A stretch of DNA of 64,000 bases. Origin: Procambarus clarkii (taxonomy: Eukaryota > Arthropoda > Malacostraca > Decapoda > Cambaridae). The translations under genes were made by a program, and so were the position numbers. The stretch covers positions 13,133,424 to 13,197,423 of the forward strand of contig NC_091209.1 of the NCBI RefSeq assembly GCF_040958095.1, read 5' to 3'. The notes below the pieces were generated by a model. That model searched no databases. It was not told where the DNA came from and saw only the letters and a program-made list of their open reading frames with translations. Of this stretch, positions 1 through 12,329 are shown in pieces; positions within the stretch are counted from its first letter, which is position 1; each line of letters begins with the position of its first letter.

Positions 1-838
1 AAATTGCAGAATTTAGTATCGTTATTCCTGTCATATATTTATTGTTTATGCATTAGTAAACACTGTCCTTATACAGGTAATCACTTGGCTTGGATTGACT
101 GGTGTAATGAATATATCCATGCAAACCCTAAGGAACAAGTGCTTACTCTCATTTGCAGCAGCACCAGTTATTTAACTACACCTTAAATAAAATTTAAAAA
201 ATACAGGGTTTAATGTTGGAAAAACAAATAGCAGTGGTAAAATTCTCTTGTATATATGGCACAGCCCCTCATAATAAAGTCATTCTGGCAAGATGCAAAA
301 GCAAATAGCCCACATTCTGTACGTGGCGATAAAAAGAGACTTTATGCAAGACAATAAAAAAACAATGTAAAGGTAGAGAACAACCCGTTTTCACATGTAA
401 TACACCAATATTTTGATGCTATGGACATCGGCATCCAAACTGAAGTAGCCATGTGTTATTGATGTCCCTTAATTTGTACACATTCTTAATCTAATAGGCA
501 TCAGCCTCAATAGATTAGGTGGGTTAGTCTAGGTTCCAATGCACAGGGTAAGGTAAAATACTCCTTCAAATCAGATGCTTCCCAAATCATAAGAACAAGG
601 TGGAAGGAAACGGCATATACAGATCATTAAGTAATATTGCCCAGACAAAAAATCAACTGACAAAGCACCCTTTGTACTACCCCACTGGTGATCAAGACAC
701 ACAGTGGGCGCAAATAACACTTAACTGCTTGCTTGCTTACTTCCCAAAGATCACTTTACAGAATACAGTACTTGAACATATACATGAAACTTGAATACAA
801 AAATAAAGAAATATACACACAACATTTGTTCAACCTAC
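1..838. other. Intron of the glutaminyl-tRNA synthetase gene, no feature seen
   Basis: AT-rich sequence downstream of the exon ending at 839. I find no further synthetase exon, RNA gene or recognisable repeat here. The next exon is presumably outside the window. Confidence 0.5.
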
Positions 839-3800
839 CTATGGGCAGAAATATTGAGAACATCACGAACACATGCTTCCAGGGCATCAGGATGAATGAC
901 AATTTGAGCACCGGTTAATCCTAGCGTAGCACAGAAGTTATTGATTGCTTCTGAAGGAAACCCTCTTCGACGGAGAGCTGTCAAGGTGAAGAGTCTGGGA
1001 TCATCCCAGTCTATAATAGAACAAGATTAAAAGAAGTTAGCCTTAGTGCAATTATTCCTAACACATGTGCAAAAATATAGTTTGCCGAATTGAGCAATTA
1101 ATGATTGGAGCTTATGAACCAATTGCTCTCTAACAAATGCAAGTATTAATGAAACATTAATCAATTAATCCTCTCTGCAAGGATTAATGAAAGATTTTTG
1201 CTCCACATGTACCATCTGGGCAGTGTCAGTTTGGGGTTAATCTCGGATCCCTAAGCTTCCTTCATCTTTAAGAATAGATCGGACTCTGGTCCTAGTATTC
1301 GGTAGGCCTGCACTAATCCAGAAGATTGGTAGTCTCATGAATGTCTGTGTGGTACCAGAGAACTACAGAGATGGAATGGGAGAGAATAATCAGGGGAAAG
1401 CGCCAAGCCATTACGACTATATTGCACTTGGAAGGGGTCAGGATAAGTATTTGGGATGGGATGGGATGGGATAGGATGGGGGGGGGGGGGAGGGGAAGGA
1501 AAGGTGCCCAACCACTTGGAAGGTCAAGGATTGAATGCTGACCTGCATGAAGCGAGACCGTCGCTCTACCATCCAGCCTAAGTGGTTAGCCATCCCAGAA
1601 ATTAGGGTTGATGATAGGTACTTATAAATACATCAATAGCTCGTGACGACACTTTCCCAATATATACTGTACAGCCAATCTCGGATCCCTAAGCTTCCTT
1701 CACCATGGATCACTAACCTTACCAAAACCAAACCAAACCAAAAACAATACAATAATTTTTTGATAACCAAAAAAAGCTTAACATTTCATACATCATGCAG
1801 TAAAACACTATGTACTCAGAGAGGGGAAGAACTATGCAAAGTATGGATTTTGACAATGGCAAATTCCTTGCGGCTACAATAGCAGTTTAAGCATAAAATA
1901 ACTAAAATATCTATGAACACAGTTCAAATGAAGGTTATCAAGCACTTTGAATTAAAAATTAGCCTTCTTCAAACATGAGAAATGTGTAACCTTTTACCTA
2001 CCTCGAACATAACCTTCCGATATGAGTTTGGCAATTTTACGTTTTGAGACAACAGTATAGCACATATTTAGGCGTCCATATTCCCACTGGACGGGGCAAT
2101 AGATGTCCAGAGCATTGCACAGCCAGTAATATGACGAGCGTCTGCAAAAATATGTCGAGTTCAACACTTATTCACGAGATGAAAATTAGTGATCAATATT
2201 TTAAGCAAATAGCTTTCAAATTATATATATATATACACATATATATATATATACATACAAACACACACACTATCATTGTTCTTGTAAGAACATATACAGT
2301 ATTTTATTTTACCTATGGCATTACAAATATTTACTAATACTCTATTCAATAAAAAGTAAATGTCAAATTATTACTATAAACTTTTAAGTCTCTTCAGATG
2401 TAAATGTCTTTGTATGACATTCAGTTATCCTTATTCAAAACTGGCACCAAAAGATTTTTACCAATACAGTACACTTATAATCAACTAGTCACTAACATTC
2501 TATTTCAGATCCAATTCATTCTACAACCTTGTTCTTTTCAAAACCACCTTTACTCTTTATTACATTTACAATGTGTATACACCATTTCAATGTACTTTCA
2601 CCCATGAAAATTTATATCAAATTTTTACACTATTTTTAGATTTTTGATATACTAAAATGGCTTCTAATTTGCCTCAACAAAACTAGTAAATGTGCAATAA
2701 ATGTTGCCATGCAACCTGTTCACATAATCAATTATGCATATAGCTCCATACCTTGCCTGAAACTCTTTTGTACAGAGAGAGTGAGTAATATGTTCAATGG
2801 AGTCACAGAGACAATGGGTGTAGTCATAGGTGGGGTATATGCACCACTCATCACCCGTACAGTGGTGTGGCACGAACTTAATACGATACGCCACAGGATC
2901 AGCTTTCCCTTCTTCCAAGATAGTTTTCAGTCTCAATGTCGCTTCACCTTCATCAAATTTACCATGCTTCATGTCCTAAGGAATTAAAAAGGAATCTTGT
3001 TACACAATTATATAACAGCCTCCCATACAAAACACTCACCTAGCTTCAGAGTTCCAGAACTGCAAGCAGCAGAAGAAAAAAAAAAAAAAAAAAAAAAAAG
3101 TGCTCATTTTCATAAATGCCCATCCCCCCTAACCTGTTATCTGAGTGAACAGTCATTAAGTTATACCATAACAAAATGTGCTACCATTTCCTTTATATCC
3201 ATGTGCAGTTAAAAAGATACATTTACTTATCACCGAGTCAAAGCATATTACCTCAAACAACTGGAGAGATTCACGAGCCGGTCTCTCCCTCCAGGGAGAA
3301 GGTGGGGCATCACGTCCCCTCACCTCTTCAGGTTTCTGGTGACATACGTAAGCTAAACCGTTCTTGATGAGCACAATGGCCCACTCGTACAACTGATAGA
3401 AGTAATCAGATGAATGAGTCACCTTGTGTGGCTTGTAACCTGAAAGACAAAAAATCCGTAACAAATTCTGCTCAATAAAATCTCCTCTAATTATTGCTAT
3501 CTGGCTTCTAATACTGTACTGATATTTTCCTCAAACATAGCATGGTAACTTGCATCAAATTTCCTAAGCCTTTACCTTTTTCACAAACAAAAAGTTTTCT
3601 GTCAGTTTCCTATTAAGCTTACCGAGATAAATAAAATCCAATATTAGTTTTGTATTTACATCAGATAAAAAGCATAAACTAGACAGGTGCACACTAGTTT
3701 ATTATTAATGTGTAATTTTTTATCAGCTTATCACCTCATTTAATGTCTAGTGCAACTTGCACTTTATTAATTAAATATTGATAATTTTAACCAACACTTA

Positions 3801-6800
3801 CCAAGCCACTCTACCATCTCCCTGATCCCCACAAAGAACTTTTCTTCTTCCTTTTCTGGGTTTGTATCATCATAACGGAGAAAGCAAATACCATTGTTGG
3901 CCGCTGCATACCCAAAGTTAATATTGATAGCTTTTGCATGGCCAATGTGCAGAATTCCATTAGGCTCTGGAGGGAAGCGGGTGCGAACCTGGAATGAGAA
4001 GCCAGAACTGTACGTGGTTTTATACACGTCTTACAGAATAAGCCAAGTAATTGCACCATTTGTGAAGATAACTTGATAAGTTTACCTTAACTTTCAGAAG
4101 AAATAATAATAATAATAATGTATATATCTCACAGAATTGGAGAACACCATACTTAATGAAGGTGAAGGAAGACAAAACATGTGTAAATGTAATATTAAAG
4201 CAAAATTTTTATATGACATCTACATCCTTGATCAATGTTCTGACCAAACAATGTTCTAAACATTGTGTAACATCACCTTGATAAAGGAAGTAGGATTCAT
4301 CCAAAATTGGGTCTTTCCTTCATCTTACTACAATTCTTTAGAATTTGAATGAAGTTTTCTACCATATTTAAACTAAAATTACAAAACAATATAACATTCA
4401 TATACATATTAAAATTCTGGACTTGCTACCACGTAATAATTCCCCAAAAAATGAAAATACATATATATACCCTATTACCTGTCCCTTGTGGGAAAAAAAT
4501 CAAGATTATTCTAACAGCAGATCTTTCAGTAACCTTAGAACTAATTATTTGGAATATAACTCAAAAACAATCTGAAAATAAATGATGACACGAATAAAGA
4601 AAAATTGTGGAAGGCCTACTGACCCGTATGAGGCCGCTCCTATGATCCTTTCATTCAAATGAATTACCTGTCCACCAGTAATCCCCAGATGCTCTTTTAA
4701 GAGTCTGTGGGTGTTCTCAGTTATGACGTAACCTTCCGTCTTGTGATTCTCTCCAGGAGCATGGAAATTGACTGTCTTTAGGAATTCTGCCATAGTCATA
4801 GGTTGTTTCTCAGCTGAAAATTAAGAGCCAACAAAATTAAAATTAATACCCAATTCACTTATAAAGCACCGAATCCAATTTTTAAATTCTATATTTTATA
4901 TTTACACATCACCAGCCAACATTATTATAAACCTACTTTTTTTTTACAGTGAACCTGGTAGAATGAATAAATGAATGTATGTATGTGTATATATCTGTAT
5001 GTATGTAAAAGGATGTATATAAGTATGTGTATGTGTGTTACGGATCCGAGCCCAGCGTCCGAGCACGGAGCAGTGACGACCACGCCATCTGTGGGTCAGC
5101 TCCCGAAACCCCCTCCAAATGGACGACGCCATCTAGTGAGGACGAGATATACTGGCCACAAGGGCTAGTTTCCCGTCCTGATCAGCTCATAACACAGCCG
5201 CTGCTGACCTCTGGTGAGGTGATGCTTAGACAGCAACGCCATCTATGGAGTGGATAGGTGGGCGTTTGTGTCTAAGCCTGTAAGTGGGGTGCCCGAGAGT
5301 GTCCCTATTACTGATGACGTGTCTGATTACAGAGTCGACCTGGGACTGCTGTGATGGAAGTTGGATCAGTCTACCCAAGGCAGCCGAGTAACCTCCACGC
5401 ATTTGCCGCTGAAACTGTGAGTCACCCCCCCCCCCGGATGAACACTGTTGTGTTAGCCTGCCTGTGAGGTGGCAGATCCAGGGATTGTCGTGCCCGGGGC
5501 CGACTAGTGGAGAAGACTAACCACTGGGGTGTTGTGGTGAGGAGAGTGACCTGTGAAGTCACACGAGGCTCCTGCCTAGGGCTCGCAACCCTAGTATCGG
5601 TCGTGGAGTGGCCTAACCAGCGGAAGTGATTGGAACCTGCCAGCTACAGGCTGGATTTGTGGTTGACGGCCTCCACGACGGTGCCCCCCAGTGGAGCTGT
5701 GATTTGGCTGGCCTGTGGCCAGGGTAGACTCTAGAGAATCGAAGGATTCATCATGAGGCCACAAGAGGACCGTGGGCTAAGCATCGTTGAGCACCGTGGA
5801 ACACTCCGCGTCTTCAGAGGAAGACCACATTGTATATTCTAGTGTTTATACCCCCCCCCCCCCCGTGTGATCATTTATATACTATTTATGGTGACGGTGA
5901 TAATTATATTATTAAGTTTTTGCCTTTGTCTCCCTTCCCCTTTAATTTACTTGCGTTACGGAGCACACCTCTTGAAAGCCACTACTAGCTTGGGGCCGGA
6001 TACCCTAACTCTACTAACATCAGAGAAAGAACCCTGTTGCGACCCCAGAGGGCCGTAACAATGTGTATGCTAGAGGGGGGGGGGTACCCAGCTGCACCCG
6101 AGTCTGTCTCCACCCCCCCTCTTTCATCTCCACACACACACACTGTACATATATATATAATATACATATATATACAAATGTGTGTATATCTTGAGGTTAT
6201 CTTGAGATGATTTCGGGGCTTTTTAGTGTCCCCGCGGCCCGGTCCTCGACCAGGCCTCCACCCCCAGGAAGCAGCCCGTGACAGCTGACTAACACCCAGG
6301 TACCTATTTTACTGCTAGGTAACAGGGGCATAGGGTGAAAGAAACTCTGCCCATTGTTTCTCGCCGGCGCCTGGGATCGAACCCAGGACCACAGGATCAC
6401 AAGCCCAGCGTGCTGTCCGCTCGGCCGACCGGCTCCCCACTCCCCGCGTATGTGCGCACTTTTGAAACTATTATTTTCAACTCAATATTTGCTATCCTTC
6501 TATTTTATATTTATGTTAAATTATAATATTTATGTTTGTTAAATATATAACAAACTAGGTTGCATGGATTTATGGAATGTAAATTATAGATGGTGTTAGA
6601 TTACAATTATAGTACTGTAAGTGAATTAAGGTTCAAACCTGTTATAATTAGAATGTTATAATGATGGTACAGTGAAAAAAGTAATTATAAAAAAAAGGCA
6701 CCAAGGTACAGTGAACCAGTCAATGTACTGTACTGTACTCTCATGACTCGCCTGGCTGCTGCACTGGTGCTGCCGTGCACACCTCGGCCTTCTTCTCTTT

Positions 6801-8896
6801 CTTCTCACATTTTGCTTTGACTGGCTTGATTAGATCTTCCTCTCTCTTAGGACCTAAAAGGGTCAGAATCTGGAGATCAATCTCTTCTTTAACTTTCCGA
6901 CTGTCAGCCCACTGGAGAGATGATCGGACTTGACCCATCAGTGGTCCCGTGTTGTACTGATATCTGTGAAGCAAGCAAAAATATCATAGTTCAATGACTG
7001 ATGATTGAGAACATCACAACAAGAGATAAGCTATAATATATATTTTCTGACAGTGGATACTTTGACACAAATTGCTCCAAAAATGCTTCTTCAAAATTTC
7101 TTGAATTGTGTATTTCATTCACACAAACCCCCATCTAATTTTACATAATTTAAACACATAACAAACATAACATGAAAAACACAAAGCTCAAGTAACTTAG
7201 AACCTAAGAATGATACACTAATACTAATTACTTTATCAGACATGATTCAAAAGCTCAATAAGGTGCATACCAACCACCACAACACCTAAACTCTCCTATC
7301 TTACCTCTGTTTTAGAATAATATCCTGCTGTTTCTTGATCACAAGTTCAACTGCCGACTCAATCTCATCCTGGGACACCTCTATCCCCACACCACATGCC
7401 TTCTCAAACTCATCCTTGTCAATATTCCCCATGGCATGGTCCTATGACAGGCAATATATATCATTCTCAGAAGGCAATATGTTAACATTTTCACCAGTGG
7501 TGATACGACAAACTGCACAACGTAACAACTGGTTACTCGGGAAAATACAAGTTATTTGCCCCATTACGGTTGCATATTGTCTGGATACAATGTTTAGTAG
7601 CTGATTATTTTATTTTAATATATATAAATTAGCCAAAAATGTAGTATTTCAATCCTCTAAATATACAGTACACATAAGGTATATACATAATTTATACACT
7701 AAAGCCACATAAAATATAGTATGGTATAGTATACTTTATTCTTAATACAGTATACTGTGCAATATTTTAATTTACTGATACTGCATACTTATCACAAAAT
7801 TTAATATTTGTGTAAAATCATGATTATATTACCATATCAGATGCGGCACAATAGTATTACTGTAGTGTATATATATAAATATAATAATTACCTGTATAAA
7901 CTTAATTGCTGCCGTGAGCTTGGCTTCTTGATTTATAAGACCATCAGCCACATAATTAACTAAGAATGGAAGACTTTTATGGAACTGGCGTGGAAGCTTC
8001 GTACCTAGGTTATACAGCAAATTCCCAGTGTTTTTGCTGAGATCGCCTTTCCCACGAGCCTGCAAGAGTGCACATATACATACATACACATTATAACTAT
8101 ATACCGTATATTTATCCAAATTACCCGAGGGCCACTAATACTAGTGGTCTTGAGGACAGGAAACCAGTTGCTTGTCAAAGGTCCTCCCCCTCCTTATTTG
8201 CCCTAATGATCTTTTCCAGCTGTATTTTAAAACTCAGCAGAGTATTGATATATACAAATGGGGGGAAAACCTAGAATCCAAATTATCATACTAATTCCAC
8301 TATTTGCCCGAAACGCATTGCGTAATAGTGGCTTTAGGCATTGTATGTACTAGCTCTATCTATATATCAATCCTTTAATGTAACATCACTTGTATGTATA
8401 TACCTTACCTGAATAAACATCTGAATCTGAATCTGAATCTTATCTTTTGAATGAACACAACAAACACGTGACTAAATCGACACCAAATACGAATTTTTCA
8501 GTCACCGAGAAATTAATTTTCTGCTGTTGCTATCAATTTAAATAAAGATTCCAATACATTTTCACATTTTTATAGTGACTGTGACCCATGGAATAACATT
8601 ATACATGATGTAGTCTGCCATGCTTTCTAAACTAAATCTTAGTCTAATTTAAATGACGTATAATATTAAACATCTTGAGCTTTACCATATCAAAAAAAAA
8701 AATCCTAACCGTTGCTGTAGCTACTAGCGTGTGCCGTACTTTAGGCTACTATTATTAGTATGAAATACGCCTGGCTGTTCCCCCTCACCTGGTCACTGAT
8801 GGTCGCCAACACCCCGGAGAGCGCCTCGTTCTTCAGGGTCTCCTTCACCTTCTGCTCGGACAGCCCCAGCAGCTTCAACTTGTCAGCCATCTCCAT
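839..8896 (-). CDS. QARS1: Cytosolic glutaminyl-tRNA synthetase, N-terminal and catalytic part (ten exons; C-terminus off the left edge)
   Basis: Charges tRNA-Gln with glutamine in the cytosol (class I synthetase; in animals part of the multi-synthetase complex). Ten exons join in phase: 8789-8890, 7892-8059, 7305-7441, 6752-6963, 4668-4813, 3802-3988, 3252-3439, 2752-2975, 2002-2141 and 839-1010, giving about 558 residues against roughly 775 in the human enzyme. Exons 1-4 encode the eukaryote-specific N-terminal region ([18 protein letters not shown]). Exon 6 holds the HIGH motif ([15 protein letters not shown]), exon 8 the [19 protein letters not shown] block, and exon 9 the KMSKS equivalent (VVSKRKI). 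Exon 10 reads [19 protein letters not shown]. The anticodon-binding beta-barrels must lie left of base 839. Two adjacent in-frame ATGs (8896 and 8890) could start the protein. All donors are GT except that of exon 4, which is GC. Very sure of identity; intact within the window. Confidence 0.97.
1265..1676 (-). mobile_element. Probable tRNA-derived SINE insertion flanked by a 26-bp direct repeat
   Basis: On the minus strand, about 1580 to 1430 reads as a tRNA-like head: GGATGGTAGAGCGACGGTCTC for the A-box side, then a degenerate B box. It ends at a GC-rich stretch with (GGGAT)n at about 1454-1480 and a poly-G run. A related copy is at 18575-18770. The segment lies between two perfect 26-bp copies of the same sequence (1239-1264 and 1677-1702), which may be a target-site duplication. 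It lies in intron 9 of the synthetase gene. Confidence 0.6.
3072..3099. repeat. Poly-A tract
   Basis: Uninterrupted A run in intron 7 of the synthetase gene. No element body could be assigned next to it. Confidence 0.8.
4586..4664 (-). mobile_element. LINE 3'-end scrap abutting a splice donor
   Basis: The sequence matches the 3' end of the LINE at 20085-21185: both contain an AAGGCCTAYTGRCCC core followed by a GAGGC.GCTCCTAT run, and both translate on the minus strand as GAASYG..GL.Q. It ends only a few bases from the exon 5 donor (4667/4666), so it is a retroelement scrap right beside a functional splice site. Confidence 0.6.
5036..6060. mobile_element. Solo LTR of an LTR retrotransposon (gypsy/BEL-like)
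   Basis: The 1,025-bp element begins TGTTACGG and ends CCGTAACA, a perfect 8-bp terminal inverted repeat of TG...CA type. It is flanked by the 5-bp target duplication ATGTG (5031-5035 and 6061-6065). It is much more GC-rich than the surrounding intron and contains no coding region, so it is a single LTR left after recombination between two LTRs. Clade is not determinable from the LTR alone; the 5-bp duplication suits gypsy or BEL. The intact duplication and ends suggest a fairly recent insertion. Inserted in intron 4 of the glutaminyl-tRNA synthetase gene. Confidence 0.85.
6191..6437 (-). mobile_element. tRNA-derived SINE, near full length
   Basis: Read on the minus strand it starts GGGAGCCGGTCGGCCGAGCG (A-box region). 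It continues to a B box GGTTCGATCCC, a body containing GTACCTGGGTGTTAGTCAGC, and a tail beginning GGCCTGGTCGAGGACCGGG and ending in CTCAAGATAACCTCAA. The same family is on the plus strand at 49371-49616. Its tail matches the 3' end of the LINE at 10470-10890. Lies in intron 4 of the synthetase gene. Confidence 0.9.
8304..8441 (+). mobile_element. LINE 3'-UTR fragment with (CTGAAT)n tail
   Basis: About 100 bp from TTGCCCGAAACGCATTGCG to CTTACCTGAATAAACAT is almost identical to the 3' UTR of the LINE at 17604-18310. Here it ends in four CTGAAT-type repeats instead of the ATTT repeats of the other copy. Severely 5'-truncated. Lies in intron 1 of the synthetase gene. Confidence 0.8.
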
Positions 8897-9096
8897 TCTC
8901 TCGGGCACAATCTGGGACGTTATGAGCGGCGAGGGGCGGCGGGACGACACATGTCACACACACAAGGCCGACCAGAGGTAAACACGAGAGTAAGAGGTGA
9001 AACACACCCGCTCTTGCCTATAACATCACATTCATTGCCATCTGTTGTCTGGCTTCTTAACTACACTTGAGTCAACATTGCCTCTCTCTATACTGG
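8897..9096 (-). promoter_or_regulatory. Presumed promoter and 5' UTR of the glutaminyl-tRNA synthetase gene
   Basis: Locally GC-rich sequence immediately upstream (on the minus strand) of the first coding exon, the expected place for transcription start. I see no convincing TATA box, so this is assigned by position only. Confidence 0.35.
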
Positions 9097-9225
9097 CTAA
9101 CAGATGGCGTTGTACATGCAAAGACTTTGTATATAATTAGTATATAGTATATTAGTACATATACTTTGTATATAATATAAGTATTGGATGCGTGCTAGCC
9201 TCTGTACCCAGTACCTGACTGAGTG

Positions 9226-9860
9226 ATGCCACTTCCCCCACCGGTGTGAGTGATGCAACTTCCCCCACCGGTGCGAGTGATGCAACTTCCCCCACCGGTG
9301 TGAGTGATGCAACTTTCCCCCACCGGTGTGAGTGATGTAACTTCCCCCACTGGTGTGAGTGATGCAACTTTCCCCACCGGTGTGAGTGATGCAACTTCCC
9401 CCACCGGTGTGAGTGATGCAACTTTCCCCCACCGGTGTGAGTGATGCAACTTCCCCCACCGGTGTGAGTGATGCAACTTTCCCCCACCGGTGTGAGTGAT
9501 GCAACTTCCCCCACCGGTGTGAGTGATGCAACTTCCCCTTACTGGTGTGAGTGATGCAACTTCCCCCACCGGTGTGAGTGATGCAACTTCCCCCACCGGT
9601 GTGAGTGATGCAACTTCCCCCACCGGTGTGAGTGATGCAACTTCCCCCACCGGTGTCAATGATGCAACTTCCCCCACCGGTGTGAGTGATGTCACTTCCC
9701 CCACCGGTGTGAGTGATGCAACTTCCCCCACCAGTCTGAGTGATGCAACTTCCCCCACCGGTCTGAGTGATGCAACTTCCCCCACCGGTCTGAGTGATGC
9801 AACTTCCCCCACCGGTCTGAGTGATGCAACTTCCCCCACCGGTCTGAGTGATGCAACTTG
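9226..9860. repeat. 27-bp minisatellite, about 23 copies
   Basis: Tandem array whose unit contains GTGAGTGATGCAACTT followed by a C-run and CACCGGT. Units in the last third carry CTGAGTGATG instead of GTGAGTGATG, and a few have an extra T or C. Because 27 is a multiple of 3, long repetitive reading frames stay open on both strands; these are not genes. It lies between the synthetase gene and a LINE. Confidence 0.95.
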
Positions 9861-10469
9861 CTCCCATTATTGTCTCTAATGACCTCGCGAACGCCGTCTT
9901 AAATTTAAAGAAGTAATTATCAAAAGACGGCACCAAAGCGGGGAGACTATGGATGTGAAGAAGCCGTCCGTGCGTGTCTCATCTCTCGGAAGAGAATTCC
10001 TTTAGGATGCATGATGCAATCCGCACTCGTTGGAGAGGTTGGCATGGTTACGGCTATTATGAATACCATATTACGTGGTATCAAATGTAACCTTATCTCC
10101 AAGGCCTTCCTCCTCCACCTTCCCCAGCAACAGGAAGTTGGAAAAATCTCTGCATTATTGCATAGGTCGATCCATTTGGACTGGTCGGTATAGCGAAGTC
10201 GATGTTCGATCCGCCAATAGTCCAAATGGTTCCTTCCTTCCGTCCCAGCTCCTTGCCCTCGTATCCCTTCCACGTGTCATACAACCATACTGTTTAGCTC
10301 TTTCTCTTCATAATAACCTTACTATTTTGGTTAAACCCAAATAGGGGCTTGCTGATTGTTGTTGGGTTGCTAATAATCAAAATAGAAATTCTAAATGTAG
10401 TTATTGTCCTTGTATATAAGTCACCGGAGGCAAACCCTCAGCAGTTTAAAGTCTTGAGCGAAGGCGGGA
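9861..10469. other. Intergenic, no gene seen
   Basis: Mixed-composition DNA between the minisatellite and the next LINE piece. Short reading frames on both strands have no recognisable content. A 9-bp word (AAGACGGCA / CGCCGTCTT) occurs in inverted orientation at about 9893 and 9923. Confidence 0.5.
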
Positions 10470-10890
10470 GAGATACATAATAATTTACACGTGAAAAATA
10501 TTAGAGGGGCTGGTCCCAAACCTGCACACAGAAATAACATCACATGAGACCAGAAGACATGACAGGATGTGCAGAATACCCTCGTTGAAAAGCAGAGGTG
10601 CAACAGGTACTCTGAGAGAACTCTATCAACATCAGAGGCCCGAGACTGTTCAACACGCTTCCACTACACATAAGAGGCATAACTGGCAATCCCCTCACAG
10701 TGTTCAAGAGAGAACTGGATAAGCACCTCCAAAGGATACCTGATCAACCAGGCTGTGACTCATACGTTAGGCTGCGAGCAGCCGCGTCCAACAGCCTGGT
10801 TGATCAGTCCAGCAACCATGAGGCCTGGTCGACGACCGGGCCGCGGGGACGCTAAGCCCCGGAAGCACCTCAAGGTAACCTCAAGGTAAG
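10470..10890 (+). mobile_element. 5'-truncated non-LTR retrotransposon (CR1-like), RT C-terminus and 3' end
   Basis: Translation gives the RT C-terminal pieces KILEGLVPNL, then RGPRLFNTLPLHIRGITGNP and FKRELDKHLQRIPDQPG. This is the usual end of CR1-type reverse-transcriptase ORFs. It carries at least one nonsense codon and one frame change, so it is dead. The 3' end (10821-10890: GGCCTGGTCGACGACCGGGC, then CTCAAGGTAACCTCAA) is the same sequence as the tail of the SINEs at 6191-6437 and 49371-49616. Confidence 0.85.
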
Positions 10891-11235
10891 GTAAGCCTTA
10901 GAAACAAATGCTTTTTACTGGCAGACACTTATATGGAAGAAAAAGACCAGCGCATTACTGTCAAAAGTGCAGTGTCAAGGTCATGCACCTCGCAAATTGT
11001 CCCTATTGAGTGGAAATGTTGACTTTCCATTGTTCCTTGCAGTCTTATATGTCCCGTGATAAGACCCCTTCGGTGAATCTGCTTCACTGGATATTACTCG
11101 TGTGTAGCCTCGTGCTGCCATCCGGAACGCTATCTACCAACTCCTGAATATTCTGTGACAGAGACGATACACACGTTACAATACTATACAGCCTTCCGAG
11201 CCAGGAATATAGCGGGGGAAGACAATCAACTTCCA

Positions 11236-11712
11236 CTTACAGTATGGGGGGCACAATTAACTTCCACTCACAGTATGGTGGACACAATAAACTTCCACTC
11301 ACAGTATGCGGGGGACACAATAAACTTCCACTCACAGTATGGGGGACACAATCAACTTCCACTCACAGTATGGGGGACACAATCAACTTCCACTCACAGT
11401 ATGGGGGACACAATAAACTTCCACTCACAGTATGCGGGGGACACAATCAACTTCCGCTCACAGTATGGGGGACACAATCAACTTCCACTCACAGTATGCG
11501 GGGGACACAATCAACTTCCACTCACAGTATGGGGGACACAATTAACTTCCACTCACAGTATGCGGGGGACACAATCAACTTCCACTCACAGTATGCGGGG
11601 GACACAATAAACTTCCACTCACAGTATGGGGGACACAATCAACTTCCACTCACAGTATGGGGGACACAATCAACTTCCACTCACAGTATGCGGGGGACAC
11701 AATCAACTTCCC
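11236..11712. repeat. 31/33-bp minisatellite, about 15 copies
   Basis: Tandem units built on CTTCCACTCACAGTATG plus a G-run and ACACAATCAA or ACACAATAAA. Two length classes alternate: 31 bp with GGGGG and 33 bp with GCGGGGG. The mixture explains why three reading frames stay open; none is a gene. Confidence 0.95.
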
Positions 11713-12329
11713 GCCGCAAACTGTATTATTTTTAAGAAGGTAAGATACACTGTATTTATATATATATTATGGGTTACAGAGCACACGTTAAACCCTAATC
11801 AAGTCGACGACATAATACTCTAGTCTGGCGGGAAGGTTCAGTATACACGGGATGTGCGTCTGGTCCACTAGCCTGCACTAGCAAACGTCGGCTGGGTTAC
11901 GAGGTTAAATTACTATTATTCATATGCGAATAAAATAATTGCGAAGTCATGTATATCTTATGCCGTCTGGTCTAATATCATCGTATGTGCAGTGTTGGGA
12001 GACTCGTTACCATCCATAGTTAACGATCATTTCCAAGCCTAAGTCTGGAAATGACTGTCTCACTCTCTGGTTAACATTTGTGTTGGTCATGCCATACATG
12101 TAGTTCGCAGTTCTATACTACTAGGGCTTTGCGTCAATGATTCCTTCTCTGTCCTAATGCGGCCTGACGACGCAGAATAATTTCCATGGTGGGCCACATA
12201 TCTGCTTTTATCATCTATGGTAATTAGTGATTATTAAATAAAGGTTATTTTGTAAATATTGAATGGACAGCATCAAATTGTTTACAGTAATTTTCTTGGG
12301 TTTATTTTTTTAGTTTTTTCGTATGGTGG
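11713..12329. other. Intergenic, no gene seen
   Basis: AT-rich sequence between the minisatellite and the polycystin-like pseudogene. I see no exon, RNA gene or named repeat. Confidence 0.5.

Noticed and set aside
1239-1264. Cloning polylinker contamination (GGATCC beside AAGCTT)
   Set aside because: The same 26-mer occurs twice around an insertion in otherwise natural sequence, and no vector sequence is seen.
9226-9860. CRISPR-like array
   Set aside because: Head-to-tail repeats without unique spacers, in a eukaryotic genome; a minisatellite.
9097-9936. Long reading frames on both strands (up to about 280 codons)
   Set aside because: They are the 27-bp minisatellite read in frame; unit length divisible by three keeps all frames open. 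No start context, splice signals or non-repeat domain.
11155-11735. Overlapping 150-160 codon frames with His/Asn-rich repeats
   Set aside because: Translation of the 31/33-bp minisatellite in several frames; no independent coding signal.
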